Of a stretch of 64,000 bases of DNA, positions 13,636-23,643 are shown piece after piece. The stretch is taken from positions 1,240,001-1,304,000 of the forward strand of contig JAMXBD010000171.1 in assembly GCA_024138025.1 (NCBI GenBank), read 5' to 3'. The notes under the pieces were generated by a model. It ran no database searches, was not told the DNA's origin, and worked only from the letters and a program-made list of their open reading frames with translations. Position numbers and translations under genes: made by a program. Origin of the DNA: Combretum micranthum (Eukaryota; Streptophyta; Magnoliopsida; Myrtales; Combretaceae). Position 1 is the first letter of the stretch; the number at the start of each line of letters is the position of its first letter.

Positions 13636-15146
13636 TGTTGGGAATTTAACGATAAAAAACAAGGATGTGCAGCGGAAAACGTTTTATTTCATTTTATTTT
13701 TATTTTGCACCTTAAATTCCCAATTTGCTGATCCATGCATTTAACAAATCTATAACATAAAAGACATGTAATTCGAAAAACTAACCTCCTTTTTCAAATT
13801 TCGTATAACTCCTGATGCGGATCTACAGATGCTGCAGTGTCGCAATCGTCCTCTACGGTATCCACACGTGAACGATTGTGTGCTAGCACTCAAGAACACG
13901 AATCTAATTCGTGGCAGAATTATTTTTCTTCTTTTCTCTTTTTTAGGTTTGCAGAATTTCTCTGCCGTCTAATGTGACGTCAAAGAGTCTGACCTAAAAG
14001 CCTGTCTATAGATCTATATATATAAACATATAGGAAACCCTAGAAGATAAATATGATGAGATATTTATTTAATATTTAACAAAATACATTATCTCATTAA
14101 ATATTAATTATATGTCATAATCATTTATTATTCTTAAACTATTTAAGAATAATAAATATAAGAATTCCTATAGATTTAATTATAAACCCATAATATATTT
14201 CATTCGTTCTTTTATGTGTGACTCTGTAGGTACACTCAATGTTGGTAGTAGCCTTTAAATACCTTTTAAGGCCTACAAGACATAATTGGTCTCTAGCAAG
14301 ACATTATGCCTACCCAAATTAAGTGAAGGTCGGTGATCCGACTTTACCTATTAACAATCAGTTATTTAGTCTCTTTGTCACATGATATCTTATGATTAAT
14401 CATAAGGTGTGAATCAATACACATTTATATTGATTAATCACTTATTTCTTGAATCTAGAGTTTGACTGATTTAAACAAATGATATTGATAACTCTTAATC
14501 AATTCATTTAAGCATGGCTATGCATTTCTCAGTCTTGCTCAACAAGGGGCCCAAAAGATATCTCTCTCAATTAAATGAGAGGGACAAATTCCTTCACGAA
14601 CACTCACATTCCTCCACATAGCTTATTCTATATCCAAGAGCAGTCTTACAATCACTCGATCAAAAATGACAAAGAACTGAATTAAAACACGGAGCTTGCT
14701 ATGTAGGAATCCATGGTGTCATCAGGTCAAAGAACTTAAATAACACTACAATGAGAAATACTTATCATATTGATCCATAGTATTCTCATAATTGGTCATT
14801 CCAATACAATGTACTTTTACATGTATTTATATGCTGAAATGATATCTTATATCCATGATCAGTAAAACGTGACCATCATCCAGCCTACATACTAATCTTA
14901 ATTCATTATTATTCCATATAATGAACGATTAGGGATAATTTAGAATGAAGCTATTTTTCCTCTATGGTCTTACTATTAAAGTCACATACTTCAATAACAT
15001 AAGTAATAGCAAGTTCACTCATGGAATTATTTTATCAAGGTAAAAAGGCCAATAATAAACCTCTATAAAAAGGAATGACTCATAATATAAAGATGATAAA
15101 TATTCACATGACATAAAACCATATGGCCTAGGGCACATCACTAGCA
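13636..15146 (-). mobile_element. Solo LTR, 1511 bp, with perfect 5-bp target duplication
   Basis: The segment begins TGTTGGGAATTTAAC and ends CATCACTAGCA. ACACC stands immediately before (13631-13635) and after (15147-15151), a perfect 5-bp target-site duplication. No gag-pol, PBS or second LTR is present between these ends, which fits a solo LTR. Read on the minus strand it runs TGCTAGTGATG...AATTCCCAACA. The CCCAACA end is common in Ty1-copia LTRs, so a minus-strand copia origin is inferred. The perfect duplication suggests it is younger than the surrounding decayed element. Confidence 0.7.
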
Positions 15147-15183
15147 ACACCTTCTTGAATTCATTCAATTTCACTTGGTATTT

Positions 15184-15441
15184 TCTCCTTTTGTAGCGAA
15201 TCATTTATTAAGAAAAATTGAGAAACTTAACACAAAGGGCGAAAAAGAAATAATAAGAACTTGGTCTTGGGCATCTACCATTATACCTACAATGATCGGA
15301 CGTACCATTGCTATACATACTGGACGAGAACATTGGCCTATTTTTATAAAAGATAGTGTGATAGGCCATAAATTGAGAGAGTTTGCACCTACTATGAAAT
15401 CCACTACACATACGAAAATCACACCCAATATATTTCTATAG
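15184..15441 (+). pseudogene. rps19: Plastid rps19 fragment in nuclear DNA (NUPT)
   Basis: From the block [15 protein letters not shown] onward, the plus frame follows chloroplast ribosomal protein S19 (uS19). The conserved segments [17 protein letters not shown] and GHKL.EFAPT are visible. The first residues of S19 are absent and replaced by unrelated sequence. The C-terminus diverges before a TAG at about 15439-15441. Substitutions such as R to W and L to W in conserved stretches argue against function. Plastid context (rpl2 and rpl22) is missing on both sides. It lies 33 bp after the solo LTR's target duplication. Confidence 0.75.
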
Positions 15442-15515
15442 ATGATAATGAATCCACTTATATCTTTTGCCGTGTTTTATTTGATGGAATAACTATATAA
15501 TAGAAATTCTATTTC

Positions 15516-15607
15516 GAAAAGATGGCCGAGTGATTGATGGCCCCAGTCTTGAAAACCGGTACAGTTTGTAACAAAGAACTATCGAGGGTTCGAATCCCTC
15601 TCTTTCC
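15516..15607 (+). tRNA. trnS-UGA: Plastid-derived tRNA-Ser(UGA)-like sequence, probably inactive
   Basis: The sequence folds as a class II tRNA: D-region GATGGCCGAG, anticodon loop CTTGAAA (anticodon UGA), a long variable arm ending GAACTATC, T-arm GAGGGTTCGAATCCCTC and acceptor partners GAAAAGA/TCTTTCC. The match to chloroplast trnS-UGA is strong. One acceptor pair (A-C) and one anticodon-stem pair (A-C) are broken, and no CCA is encoded. It lies about 75 bp after the rps19 fragment, although the two genes are far apart in plastid genomes. That makes this a rearranged plastid insertion, and a working nuclear tRNA gene is unlikely. Confidence 0.7.
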
Positions 15608-15814
15608 CTTTGCTCGGGAAGATATTTCTTTATTCGGGTTGCCTTATTCAAACAAATATAAAACCAGAATGGATGGTTTTATGTCTACTACCAATTCTTC
15701 ATCCCGAACTACCATTACTTTAGTGATATCACAACAAAAAAAATTAAAAATAGCCTAAAAATTGTTGCTTTAAACATAGAATCGTTGAAGGATGAAGATG
15801 AATTCCATGGCTTT

Positions 15815-16140
15815 CTTCTTAATCATGTATTGCTTTTTCATTAGGCAATGGTCTGTAACTCCATAATTAAATGAAAATAAAATTCTTTTGGGATTATTGG
15901 TTTAGGCCCTTATTAAATAGGATCATAAGCAACTTAATTGGATCCAAACCAAATATATAATAAAATTATATTATTTTAATCTTGCTAAAAAAACATTTTA
16001 TAAAGTATAGGTCTTACTCTATTTAAAACCTCTTTTATCTAATACAATAATTTAAATTTATTATATATTAAAACATAGGTACGCACACACACATATATAT
16101 AATATATATATATTTAAAACCCCAATGGAAAAAATGGACT
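15815..16140 (-). repeat. Second LTR fragment, related to 7165-7450
   Basis: Shared blocks in the same order include CATGTATTGCTTTTTCATTA, ATTAGATGAAAATAAAATTC (here with AAATG) and CCAAATATATAATAAAA, ending near AACCCCAATGG. It lies to the right of the decayed minus-strand Tat relic and may be its 5' LTR, with the DNA between expanded by later insertions (solo LTR, plastid DNA). The extent of each LTR cannot be fixed by eye. Confidence 0.45.
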
Positions 16141-16872
16141 GTTTAAAGTTTGTTATTTTTTTAAATCAAGATATTTTATGTGAACCGAAGTTTGTAAAAT
16201 CTCATCAATGCCCGTGAATCTCCTCTAGTGTATTAAATTGCTCTCACTCAATGTTGTAAGAATCTTGTTTTAATCAAGCATCAGATAACATGAAGTGAGG
16301 AAGATGCCATGGACAAGGATACTTTACTACTTTGCACTCCCAGATCTTGTTATTTTAATAGATTTATCTCGTAAAGCGCTCTGTGCCTCGATGAACTAAA
16401 TAAGTAGCAAACATGTGAAGGCAAAATCTGAATCTGCCAAGTACAATAATTCATATTTAAATTTTTATTTGCAGAAGCATATCCACACGCGTCCCTTCAC
16501 TCTTATTAGCTAGTGCAATCCCAACCATTCGCAACAGAACTATTTTTATCACCTAGCAGAGGAACTTCACCTGCAATGTCCAATAGGTTTATAGGCAGCA
16601 TGTGAGAGTAAGGTCTATATAAAAGTTCAAATCTGTAAATATACCATGGAGCAGTATGTTTATTATGAGTGTTCATAGATCCAGTTCCGTTCATTTCAGT
16701 TCGGTTGAGCCTAACCTGGCTCTATGAACGATCTAGTTAAAACGCGGTTTACTTTCTGTTCAATCTGATTTCACCTATTAACTCTTAACCATTTAGTATA
16801 TTTGGGTCAAGTCCTTGAATGGGGTCTAACAATATTGTAAAGATAATTGGATAATACTCACAAGTTGCCTAA
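16141..16872. other. 3' flank of the cyclase-family gene
   Basis: This stretch lies downstream of the stop codon of the minus-strand gene at 16873-19511 and may contain its 3' UTR. A minus-strand open frame at 16506-16694 (62 codons) is preceded by a pyrimidine run and TTTACAG, which could act as a splice acceptor. I recognise no domain in it. A short block near 16690-16740 (GTTCGGTTGAGCC...CTATGAACGATCTAG) looks repeat-derived. Confidence 0.35.
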
Positions 16873-19511
16873 TTATTTGATGAGGATGCATCTTATCGGG
16901 GAACCTTCAGCACCAACCAACCTTAGAGGCAAGCAATGAACCGTGTATAATCCAGCTGCAACATCTTCTAGTTTTAAGGCCTCAACTAGGATAATTTCCT
17001 GAAGCAATATTAGCAGGGTCACTAATCTTGGATAATTCACACAAATAGATCGAAAGATAATCCGAGCGGCAATGCTATATCTTGAATGAAAATCTTTATA
17101 AACATAAGATGGTATTAGTTCTAAAGTTTTAACAAATGAATGCGGTGTTTGCTCTAAGAAAAGTATACTTGTATGAAGTTTGTTTCCTCACCCGGCTTTC
17201 AAGGAAAACAAGATGTGCGGGAAGCAAATCATCGAATGCAGCAACGGATAAATAATCAAGCCCTGCAATTCAAAGCAGAGAAAACTGCATTGGAGTATCA
17301 TCTCAAATCGAAATTACACTGAGTTCTTAGCTAAGATCCAGAATTGTATTGTTTAAGAGTGGAATGAACATCAAATGGTAAATAAAAAAGCCTTAGGATT
17401 GTAAAAGTCTTAAACATTTTGGATTGCTCATTTCATCATTCTAGATTTTTTTGAGTGTGTTCAGCATTTTATATGACTAAGGGGAAGTAAAAACTATGAC
17501 AAGTGGAGTTCTAAATGAGTCGAGCCTAGATAATTCAATGGTAAGTTCGACTTCAAGCTTGACTCTTAACTTAATTAAGTTTAAAATTTTGAGCCAAAGC
17601 ATAACTTCAAGTGGTACTAGACAAGTTTAAACTTAACTCAATAAAACTCTTTTAGACTTAATTTATTAAAAAGTTTTTTGTTTTTTTTTCTAATTATAAT
17701 AAAATTAATATCCAAATTCAACTAATTTAACACTTAACTCTAACTCGATTGTAAACAATAACTAGTCGAATTAAATATTATAAAGATTGAGTTCAACTCC
17801 ATTACTCAAGCTATGCTAAAGTCTTGTCTAGTCAAATTAAAGGAAATATTTGGTCAAATTTGACTAATTCACAAGCAACTTATTTACACCCCTCAGTATA
17901 GCAATAAGACAAATTACATGTTTGGACTCAGTACCAAGAATGGACGTAGGCGGGGGCCAAGAGGAGCTCCGCCCCCTTCGCTCGGAAAAAGCCTTAATTA
18001 TTATAATATATTTAAATAAAAATATATATATATTATACTTATATTTGTTATAAAGTAAATTTGGTCCATGTGCTTCTGCGTTTCCTACTCAGCACGATGA
18101 TTTTTCACGAGCAGTGCAAGAATTTTTCCTAACAAAAAGAAATAGAAAATCTGTAATGAATCACCTACCGACAAGTTTGATGTCCGTATTCTCCACCAAC
18201 CATTTTGCACCATCTTCCATGAACCCAACGTAACTAGTGTCGAACACCTTTGTATACATAAGCCCCCTGATAATGAAACAAAATCTTACACTGAATTTGG
18301 TAATTGTATATGCAAACTTACTGCATCTGCTTTTAAAATTCAGAGGAAAGGATGCCATATCGAGTACAATTGAAAACTTCAGGGGCTTACTGGAGCAAAA
18401 TTAAGTTCTATGTATTACCACGATGAAGAATTTGTAAAACTCCATCTTAATTTCATTAATTTCTTCACAAATATCTTATGTTACGAGGTTGAACTATAAG
18501 ATTTAGGTTTACCTGTCAGTGTTTAAAGTTCTGAAAAGAACACGTCGAACTCCCTTTGGAATTTCCAAGGACTTCATAACTTCAGCTGTTACATTCGACA
18601 AAGCCAAACATAAATTTTAGTTCTGAATTGTTTCTTAAAAAATGAATCGCCAGGAGGAAATAACATTAGAATCTGGAAGATTAGTGTCACGAATAACAAT
18701 ATTCACAAATATATAATTAAATACTTAAATTTTAAAATTAATTAATTCAGTTGATATATTTTAAAATTTATCAATTTAATAATTAAAGTAACTTTTTTTT
18801 GCACTTAGGAATATTTTTATTAAGTAATTTTAGGTACCCAATTGATTAATTTTAAAACTGATCAACCTTAACATTTAGATACTAAATCTTGCCAAAGCTT
18901 AGTTATTATGTGAGACATTATCCTAACCCGAAAAAACATACCGGTGATGTTCTTATCTCTTGGTACATCAATTAACAGAGCTGGACCTGCATGAAATATA
19001 ACATAAATAGATGGTAACCGATATTTGTAAACTGAAAGGCAAAAAGGCATACAAAATATCGAAAATAAATTACTATACCATTGAGAACTTCCAAGTCAAG
19101 CGTATCAATATCAAATCCAGCATCAAAATAGTGATCAAACACATGTCCTGGTGCATCCACATGGGTTCCAGTATGCACACTAAGCTTCATCTCAGAGATA
19201 TTGATGACTGATCCATTCTTCATACTGGTGGGAAGTGACAAGAACTGACCCAAACATCCCATTGTTTCATAAGCAGGCAAGTCGGGAGTTAACCTATGTG
19301 TGATGTCAATGATCCTACCATTGTCATAGACTTCTCGGCGTACTGGGACCATGTTGTCCTTGGCATCACTGCTGAGGGAGCATTCGCTGGTAGTGGTGCC
19401 AGGGACATCGGGGTAGGCGGCGCTGTTGGCGGTGGATGAGGGTGATGTGATGAGATTGAGTGCGAGAAATAAGAGCAGGTGGCGGCTAAGCAAGTTGTAC
19501 TTCGTTGCCAT
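16873..19511 (-). CDS. Cyclase-family protein (kynurenine formamidase-like), secreted
   Basis: Six exons (minus strand): 19511-19079, 18986-18942, 18585-18513, 18266-18169, 17262-17192 and 16998-16873. All introns are GT-AG and the phases agree throughout. They encode 281 residues. Residues 1-29 form an N-terminal hydrophobic signal peptide ([10 protein letters not shown]). Residues 113-123 read [11 protein letters not shown], the metal-binding HxGTHxDxPxH signature of the cyclase family (Pfam PF04199). DITHRL lies at 69-74 and the end carries [15 protein letters not shown], conserved in plant CYCLASE1/2-type proteins. Family members are metal-dependent hydrolases related to bacterial kynurenine formamidase. 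The plant members are reported to be extracellular and to affect stress and cell-death responses, and the substrate in plants is unclear. No frameshift or stop was found. The start codon is the first ATG and places the signal peptide correctly. Confidence 0.92.
17500..17890. repeat. Probable MITE in intron 4 of the cyclase-family gene
   Basis: This AT-rich block between exons 4 and 5 starts AGTGGAGTTCTAAATGAGTCGAGCC and ends GACTAATTCACAAGCAACTTATTTACACCCCTCA. The reverse complement of the right end (GAGGGGTGTAAATAAGTTG) resembles the left end. Internal CAAGTTTAAACTTAAC and GACTAGTC-like blocks also repeat. No target duplication was resolved, so this is a moderate inference. Confidence 0.35.
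18690..18935. repeat. Foldback repeat in intron 2 of the cyclase-family gene
   Basis: The left arm AAATTTTAAAATTAATTAATTCA faces a right arm TGATTAATTTTAAAACTGATC, with TTAGGTACCCAATTGATTAA in between. It belongs to the same dispersed foldback family as 9505-9783. Lying inside an intron, it may affect transcript processing but does not touch a splice site. Confidence 0.4.
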
Positions 19512-19583
19512 GGTTACGTCTGGCTAGTACGAGTGGTCGCAAATTGGATATCAGCTGGCCAGCCAATAATTGACTCCGCTGTG

Positions 19584-19591
19584 TTATATAA
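19584..19591 (-). promoter_or_regulatory. TATA box of the cyclase-family gene
   Basis: TTATATAA lies 73-80 bp upstream of the start codon at 19511. The sequence is nearly palindromic and reads TATATAA on the minus strand. This spacing leaves room for a short 5' UTR. The assignment rests on position and motif only. Confidence 0.45.
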
Positions 19592-20955
19592 GAAAAGCTG
19601 TACTGTAGTGTAACGGGAAAAATATTAAATAGGTAGTAAATGGAAAATTATCGATTATTGATGAATGAGCTATCATCCATGGCTACATATTAAAAAAATT
19701 GTCGGTAGTTATTTATCTTGTATATATTGTATATAAGATATAATATCCATTAAAGTTTTTCTCATCTGATAGGAGAGAGTGAGGTAAGTTTTGATTGGTA
19801 ATATATCTTATATATAATATGAAAGAATAAGGTTATAAGTGATATATGAAGTTTGATAAAATATGTAATTATGTATTTTTAATTTTAAAATTTAATTATT
19901 TAATATTAAAAATTTTAAAATTAATCAATTTGGTATTATAAAAATAATATTAGTATGCATCAAAAAGTTCATTTAGTATCAAATTAAACAATTTTAAAAT
20001 TATGATATTAAATTGATTAATTTTAAAAATAACTCTTATCTCTTTCGTATTTTATGGTATGATTAATCGTCACCAATTACGTGTGGGTAGTATGTATTAT
20101 ATATTTAATTTTTACCTACTACCTACACGTTATATGCACCTTGCTCTGACGCGTGGTCAATAGGCAGGGTCAAGGCAACAACAATTCGTCATATAGAGAA
20201 AATATTCGATACGCCCGGATTCACGTGCTTTCACTTGTTTTACCCTATCGGATTGAGTGAGCTTGCGTTCCTTATAAAACATTGATTTGGCATTAGTTTT
20301 TAACGTGTGTCCACCGATGGGTTTCGGGACAGATAATATTGAAATCACTATTTTAATTTTAGGCTTTTATTTTTTAGTTTTCTGTTGCAAATTTAAAGTT
20401 ATTAAATATTGTATATAATTAAAACACGTTATGTCAAACTTCCTACTTCCTCTAATTATTCTACATTAATACTATATGTCCAATGAGCACTTGCCATACC
20501 ATTATTCACAAGATGAAGGAGGTGATAAATTTGATAAGTTTACCGCAATTTATATAACGACTATAAACTTTAAGTGTAAGATTTGACAAGTAAATTTTAA
20601 ATATAATATATATATATATATAAAACGTTATAAAATTACATAAAGTGTGGATGGTAATGTTTAACAGGAAACGCAATGATGGAGTTGTCGGCTGATAATT
20701 GCTTAGGTTTTTCATAGGATACGACAGGATAAGAACAGAGGATGTTTTGGCATCACTTCAGGTCGTCTTAAAGATTGGTGGTCTTACTCTTACATAGTTA
20801 CATGGCATATAGATACACCAGATCCTTAAGATTAGGTAAGAAGACATCTTAGTCTTGATTCTCGAGCCAATTTGGTGGTGCTAAACGTATCCAAATCATC
20901 ATTTGTCGTTATGTAGCGTAGTTGGATCATATAAGGATAGTAGGGGGTGCTCACG
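19592..20955. other. Upstream region of the cyclase-family gene
   Basis: No gene was recognised. At about 19840-20040 lies another AT-rich foldback (AATTAATCAATTTGGTA against TTAAATTGATTAATTTTAAA), the nearest family member to the promoter. A (TA)n run lies at about 20600-20622. The open frames here are short and AT-biased. Confidence 0.4.
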
Positions 20956-21387
20956 TAAGGATGCAATTAGAATTAGAATGGATTATTATAAGGTATTCAA
21001 TTATTTGTTTCGCTAAAAACTTATAGGATTTGATCTTATAAGATTTATAATTGAATTTTGGGTTGTACTTATAATTTGATTGGAAAACCTAACTCATTAT
21101 AATTAAAAAAATTAAAAATTTTAGTTTAAAAAAAATTTATTAATTAGTTGAATGATGTTTTTCATATAATTCTTTTGTTATTCATGTATTGAGTCACATG
21201 ATAAAATATAAATAAATCTATTTACTCTTATGAGTAAGGATAATTGATTATTTTTTTAATTATTTTTCCTAACATGTATAATTGCTAGTATCGATTCCTT
21301 AAAATCGGATTGGATTCGGGTTTCCTAAATCTGGTCGGGTCGAGTTCTGAATTACCCATCCCAAACCCGCCGCCGTTTACATCCCTA
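20956..21387. mobile_element. hAT-type MITE, about 432 bp
   Basis: The left end is TAAGGATGCAATTAG and the right end is CCGTTTACATCCCTA (reverse complement TAGGGATGTAAACGG). Flanks are TGCTCACG and TGTCCACG, a possible 8-bp duplication matching at six positions. The right interior is rich in GGGTCGGGTTTGGG-type sequence (as CCCAAACCCGCCG), as in the better preserved copy at 37683-38241. It is likely an older copy of the same family. Confidence 0.45.
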
Positions 21388-21396
21388 TGTCCACGG

Positions 21397-22036
21397 ATTG
21401 ATTAACCAGTCCATAGCCGTATTTTTTTTACCTAACCGTAATTATCAATTTTTAAATATCTCAATACTTAGCCGATCTATTATAAACGGTTAACCATCTT
21501 AATGGTTAACGTTTTATTCGATTAATTTATTTAGTTTTCGGTATTTAACCATTTAACGTAATGCTTTCAAAAAATCAACTTGTTAATTTCAAAAAACCTT
21601 ATTTTTTAGCTTTTATCATAGAGTTTTTCTTTAAATTATTATATATATTATAAGAGCTAAAAAAAGGAATATCAAATTAAGAAAATAGGGGAAAAACAAA
21701 CCTTTAGATGTATCATTATCAATAAAATCAAACCAAATCAATTACTATATTAACTCCATTAAACATAGGGCAATATAGTACTTTAATCAAAATTCAATAA
21801 ATATTAACATAGATAAATTATATGTTTATGTAAATCATATGTGTGCATATATATTTTTTTAAAAATAATTATATGTATATATAAATTATATACATTATAT
21901 ACATAATTATTTATAAATATTGGAACGGTTAACCGTTAACCATCGGTTTTTTGTGGTTACAAATCAAAACCGAAATCGAAAACTGAAAAAAAAAAAACCA
22001 TAATTCTAAACCAAAATTAACGGACCGGTTAACCAT
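21397..22036. repeat. Foldback repeat rich in GGTTAACC
   Basis: The left end GGATTGATTAACCAGTCCATAG and the right end (reverse complement GGTTAACCGGTCCGTTAA) are imperfect inverted repeats. Several GGTTAACCGTTAACC-like blocks lie inside (about 21488-21515 and 21926-21942). AAACCGAAATCGAAAACTG-type sequence near the right end is typical of plant MITEs. No target duplication was resolved. Confidence 0.35.
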
Positions 22037-23643
22037 ATGTTTTAGATTGGTTTTATGATTTTGATTCAGTCTTTTCGTTTGATGGATTTTTTTGCACAAT
22101 AACGGATGGAAACACAAAATTACAAGAATACCGTATTCTTAAAATTACGTGGATCTTTTGTTTTGTAATGGAATTGCCGCAGCACGTGGAGGGCTTAATG
22201 GAAAGTGGGACGCTAGTTCTGGAGATTTACGACTTTTATTCATAGGCGTAATGGTTTTTTTGGTTTTTTAATATTTATATATACTGTATTTGTATTAAAT
22301 TTGTATTTGTAACTTATCTTTATGATATTTGTATTATATTTATATTGTATTTATTTGATATGAGTAAAATTATGTTTTTTGTTCATATTTATTTTTTGAT
22401 AAATATCTATTCAAAATAATAAAAAATTATTATAAAAAAATAATCAAAAGATGACAAAATAAACAAATCCTAAATGAGTAAAAATGGCTTATGAGCTATT
22501 TGATCCATTGGTTATATATGTCGAATCTCCAACGTCCTCTCAATTTCTTAAAAGTCCATACTTACACACTGAAAGAACGTGGACATGGAAAATTGACTGA
22601 GTTAGTGCTGCCTTGCTGCTTCATATAATATATAGATTAAAAATGTTTGAAAATATTTAAAAGTTTTGAAAATTTAAAAAAAAATTGAAGAAATGTTTGA
22701 AAAAGCAAAAATTAGAAAAAGAAAATTATAAAGAGCTAAAATTAATTATATAAAACATGTAGATTTGTCTCTTGAGTTATGTGAGAAGGTTTAAAGAGTT
22801 AAGTCCATGTTTTGGGTTATGGAAGATTTGACGTAATAAGCTTGAAATAAAGACCGTTGAATCGATCTATCGGCTCTCAACCTTTCTCTGAGAAGTCGAT
22901 GCACACAAAAGAAGCTCTATGGGCATTAACTCAAAATGGGCTCATGGAAGGTTCCACTAATAGAAGGACTCATCTTAATCATTAATACGCCGCATGATTT
23001 TATAGATGTTATTAACAGCCAAACTCTATAAATACATTAATTTAATAGATTTTGAGAAACGTCTCCATTTTTGTCAGATTGTAATCCTCGAGATCGAGTA
23101 AGGTTGAGATTGAAGAATGTATTGCCTATCTCCAAGAATTGCAGGCTTGATGCTGTATTGCTCCTTCACTTGTCACTTATACGTTAAACTCTTTAAGATT
23201 GCTTAATTCTTCTCATGTCATCCTTATGTGTCATTACGAAGTCACTCTTTTAGAGCCATGTATAACACAAGCCAAATATTATACACACATGATCATTATA
23301 GCCAGATCCACACATCTACAAAAATCATATGACAAAAGAAATAACAAATCAAAAGAAAGTTAATTTCAAAAAGAAAAAGGAAAAAAACCCGGTTGAGTTT
23401 AAATATGGTGTCTTGAGAAGGGAATCCTTTCATTAGAACGGCTTAGATATGATGGAGAGATTGGATGTTGCAAATAATGGTTTAAGTAGAGACATAGCTA
23501 GATATCTCTTCAGGTTAGTTTGAACTGGGATCCTACGCAAGCCAGCCTACTCTGATATAGTACACCTAAGATCCACCACAATGAGATGAATCCGACTTAT
23601 TGTTTGGATTTTGGTTACGACCCGTGGACTCAACGGATGCCAA
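22037..23643. other. Intergenic DNA, no gene recognised
   Basis: No coding region was seen on either strand. The stretch 22760-23280 is less AT-rich and includes CTCTATAAATACAT (about 23025), which could be a TATA element of a decayed LTR or an unrecognised transcript. I found neither matching ends nor a reading frame to support either. Confidence 0.35.

Noticed and set aside
15429..15482. Start of plastid atpH after the rps19 fragment (MNPLIS)
   Set aside because: Only six residues match, and the following sequence has no similarity to subunit c.
15516..15607. A functional nuclear tRNA-Ser
   Set aside because: Two stem pairs are broken and the plastid-type sequence sits in a mosaic insertion. 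Nuclear expression is unlikely.
17941..17995. GC-rich hairpin (GGCGGGGGCC...CTCCGCCCCC) as a gene or terminator
   Set aside because: It lies in an intron of the cyclase gene and looks like the end of an undefined repeat. No partner end was found.
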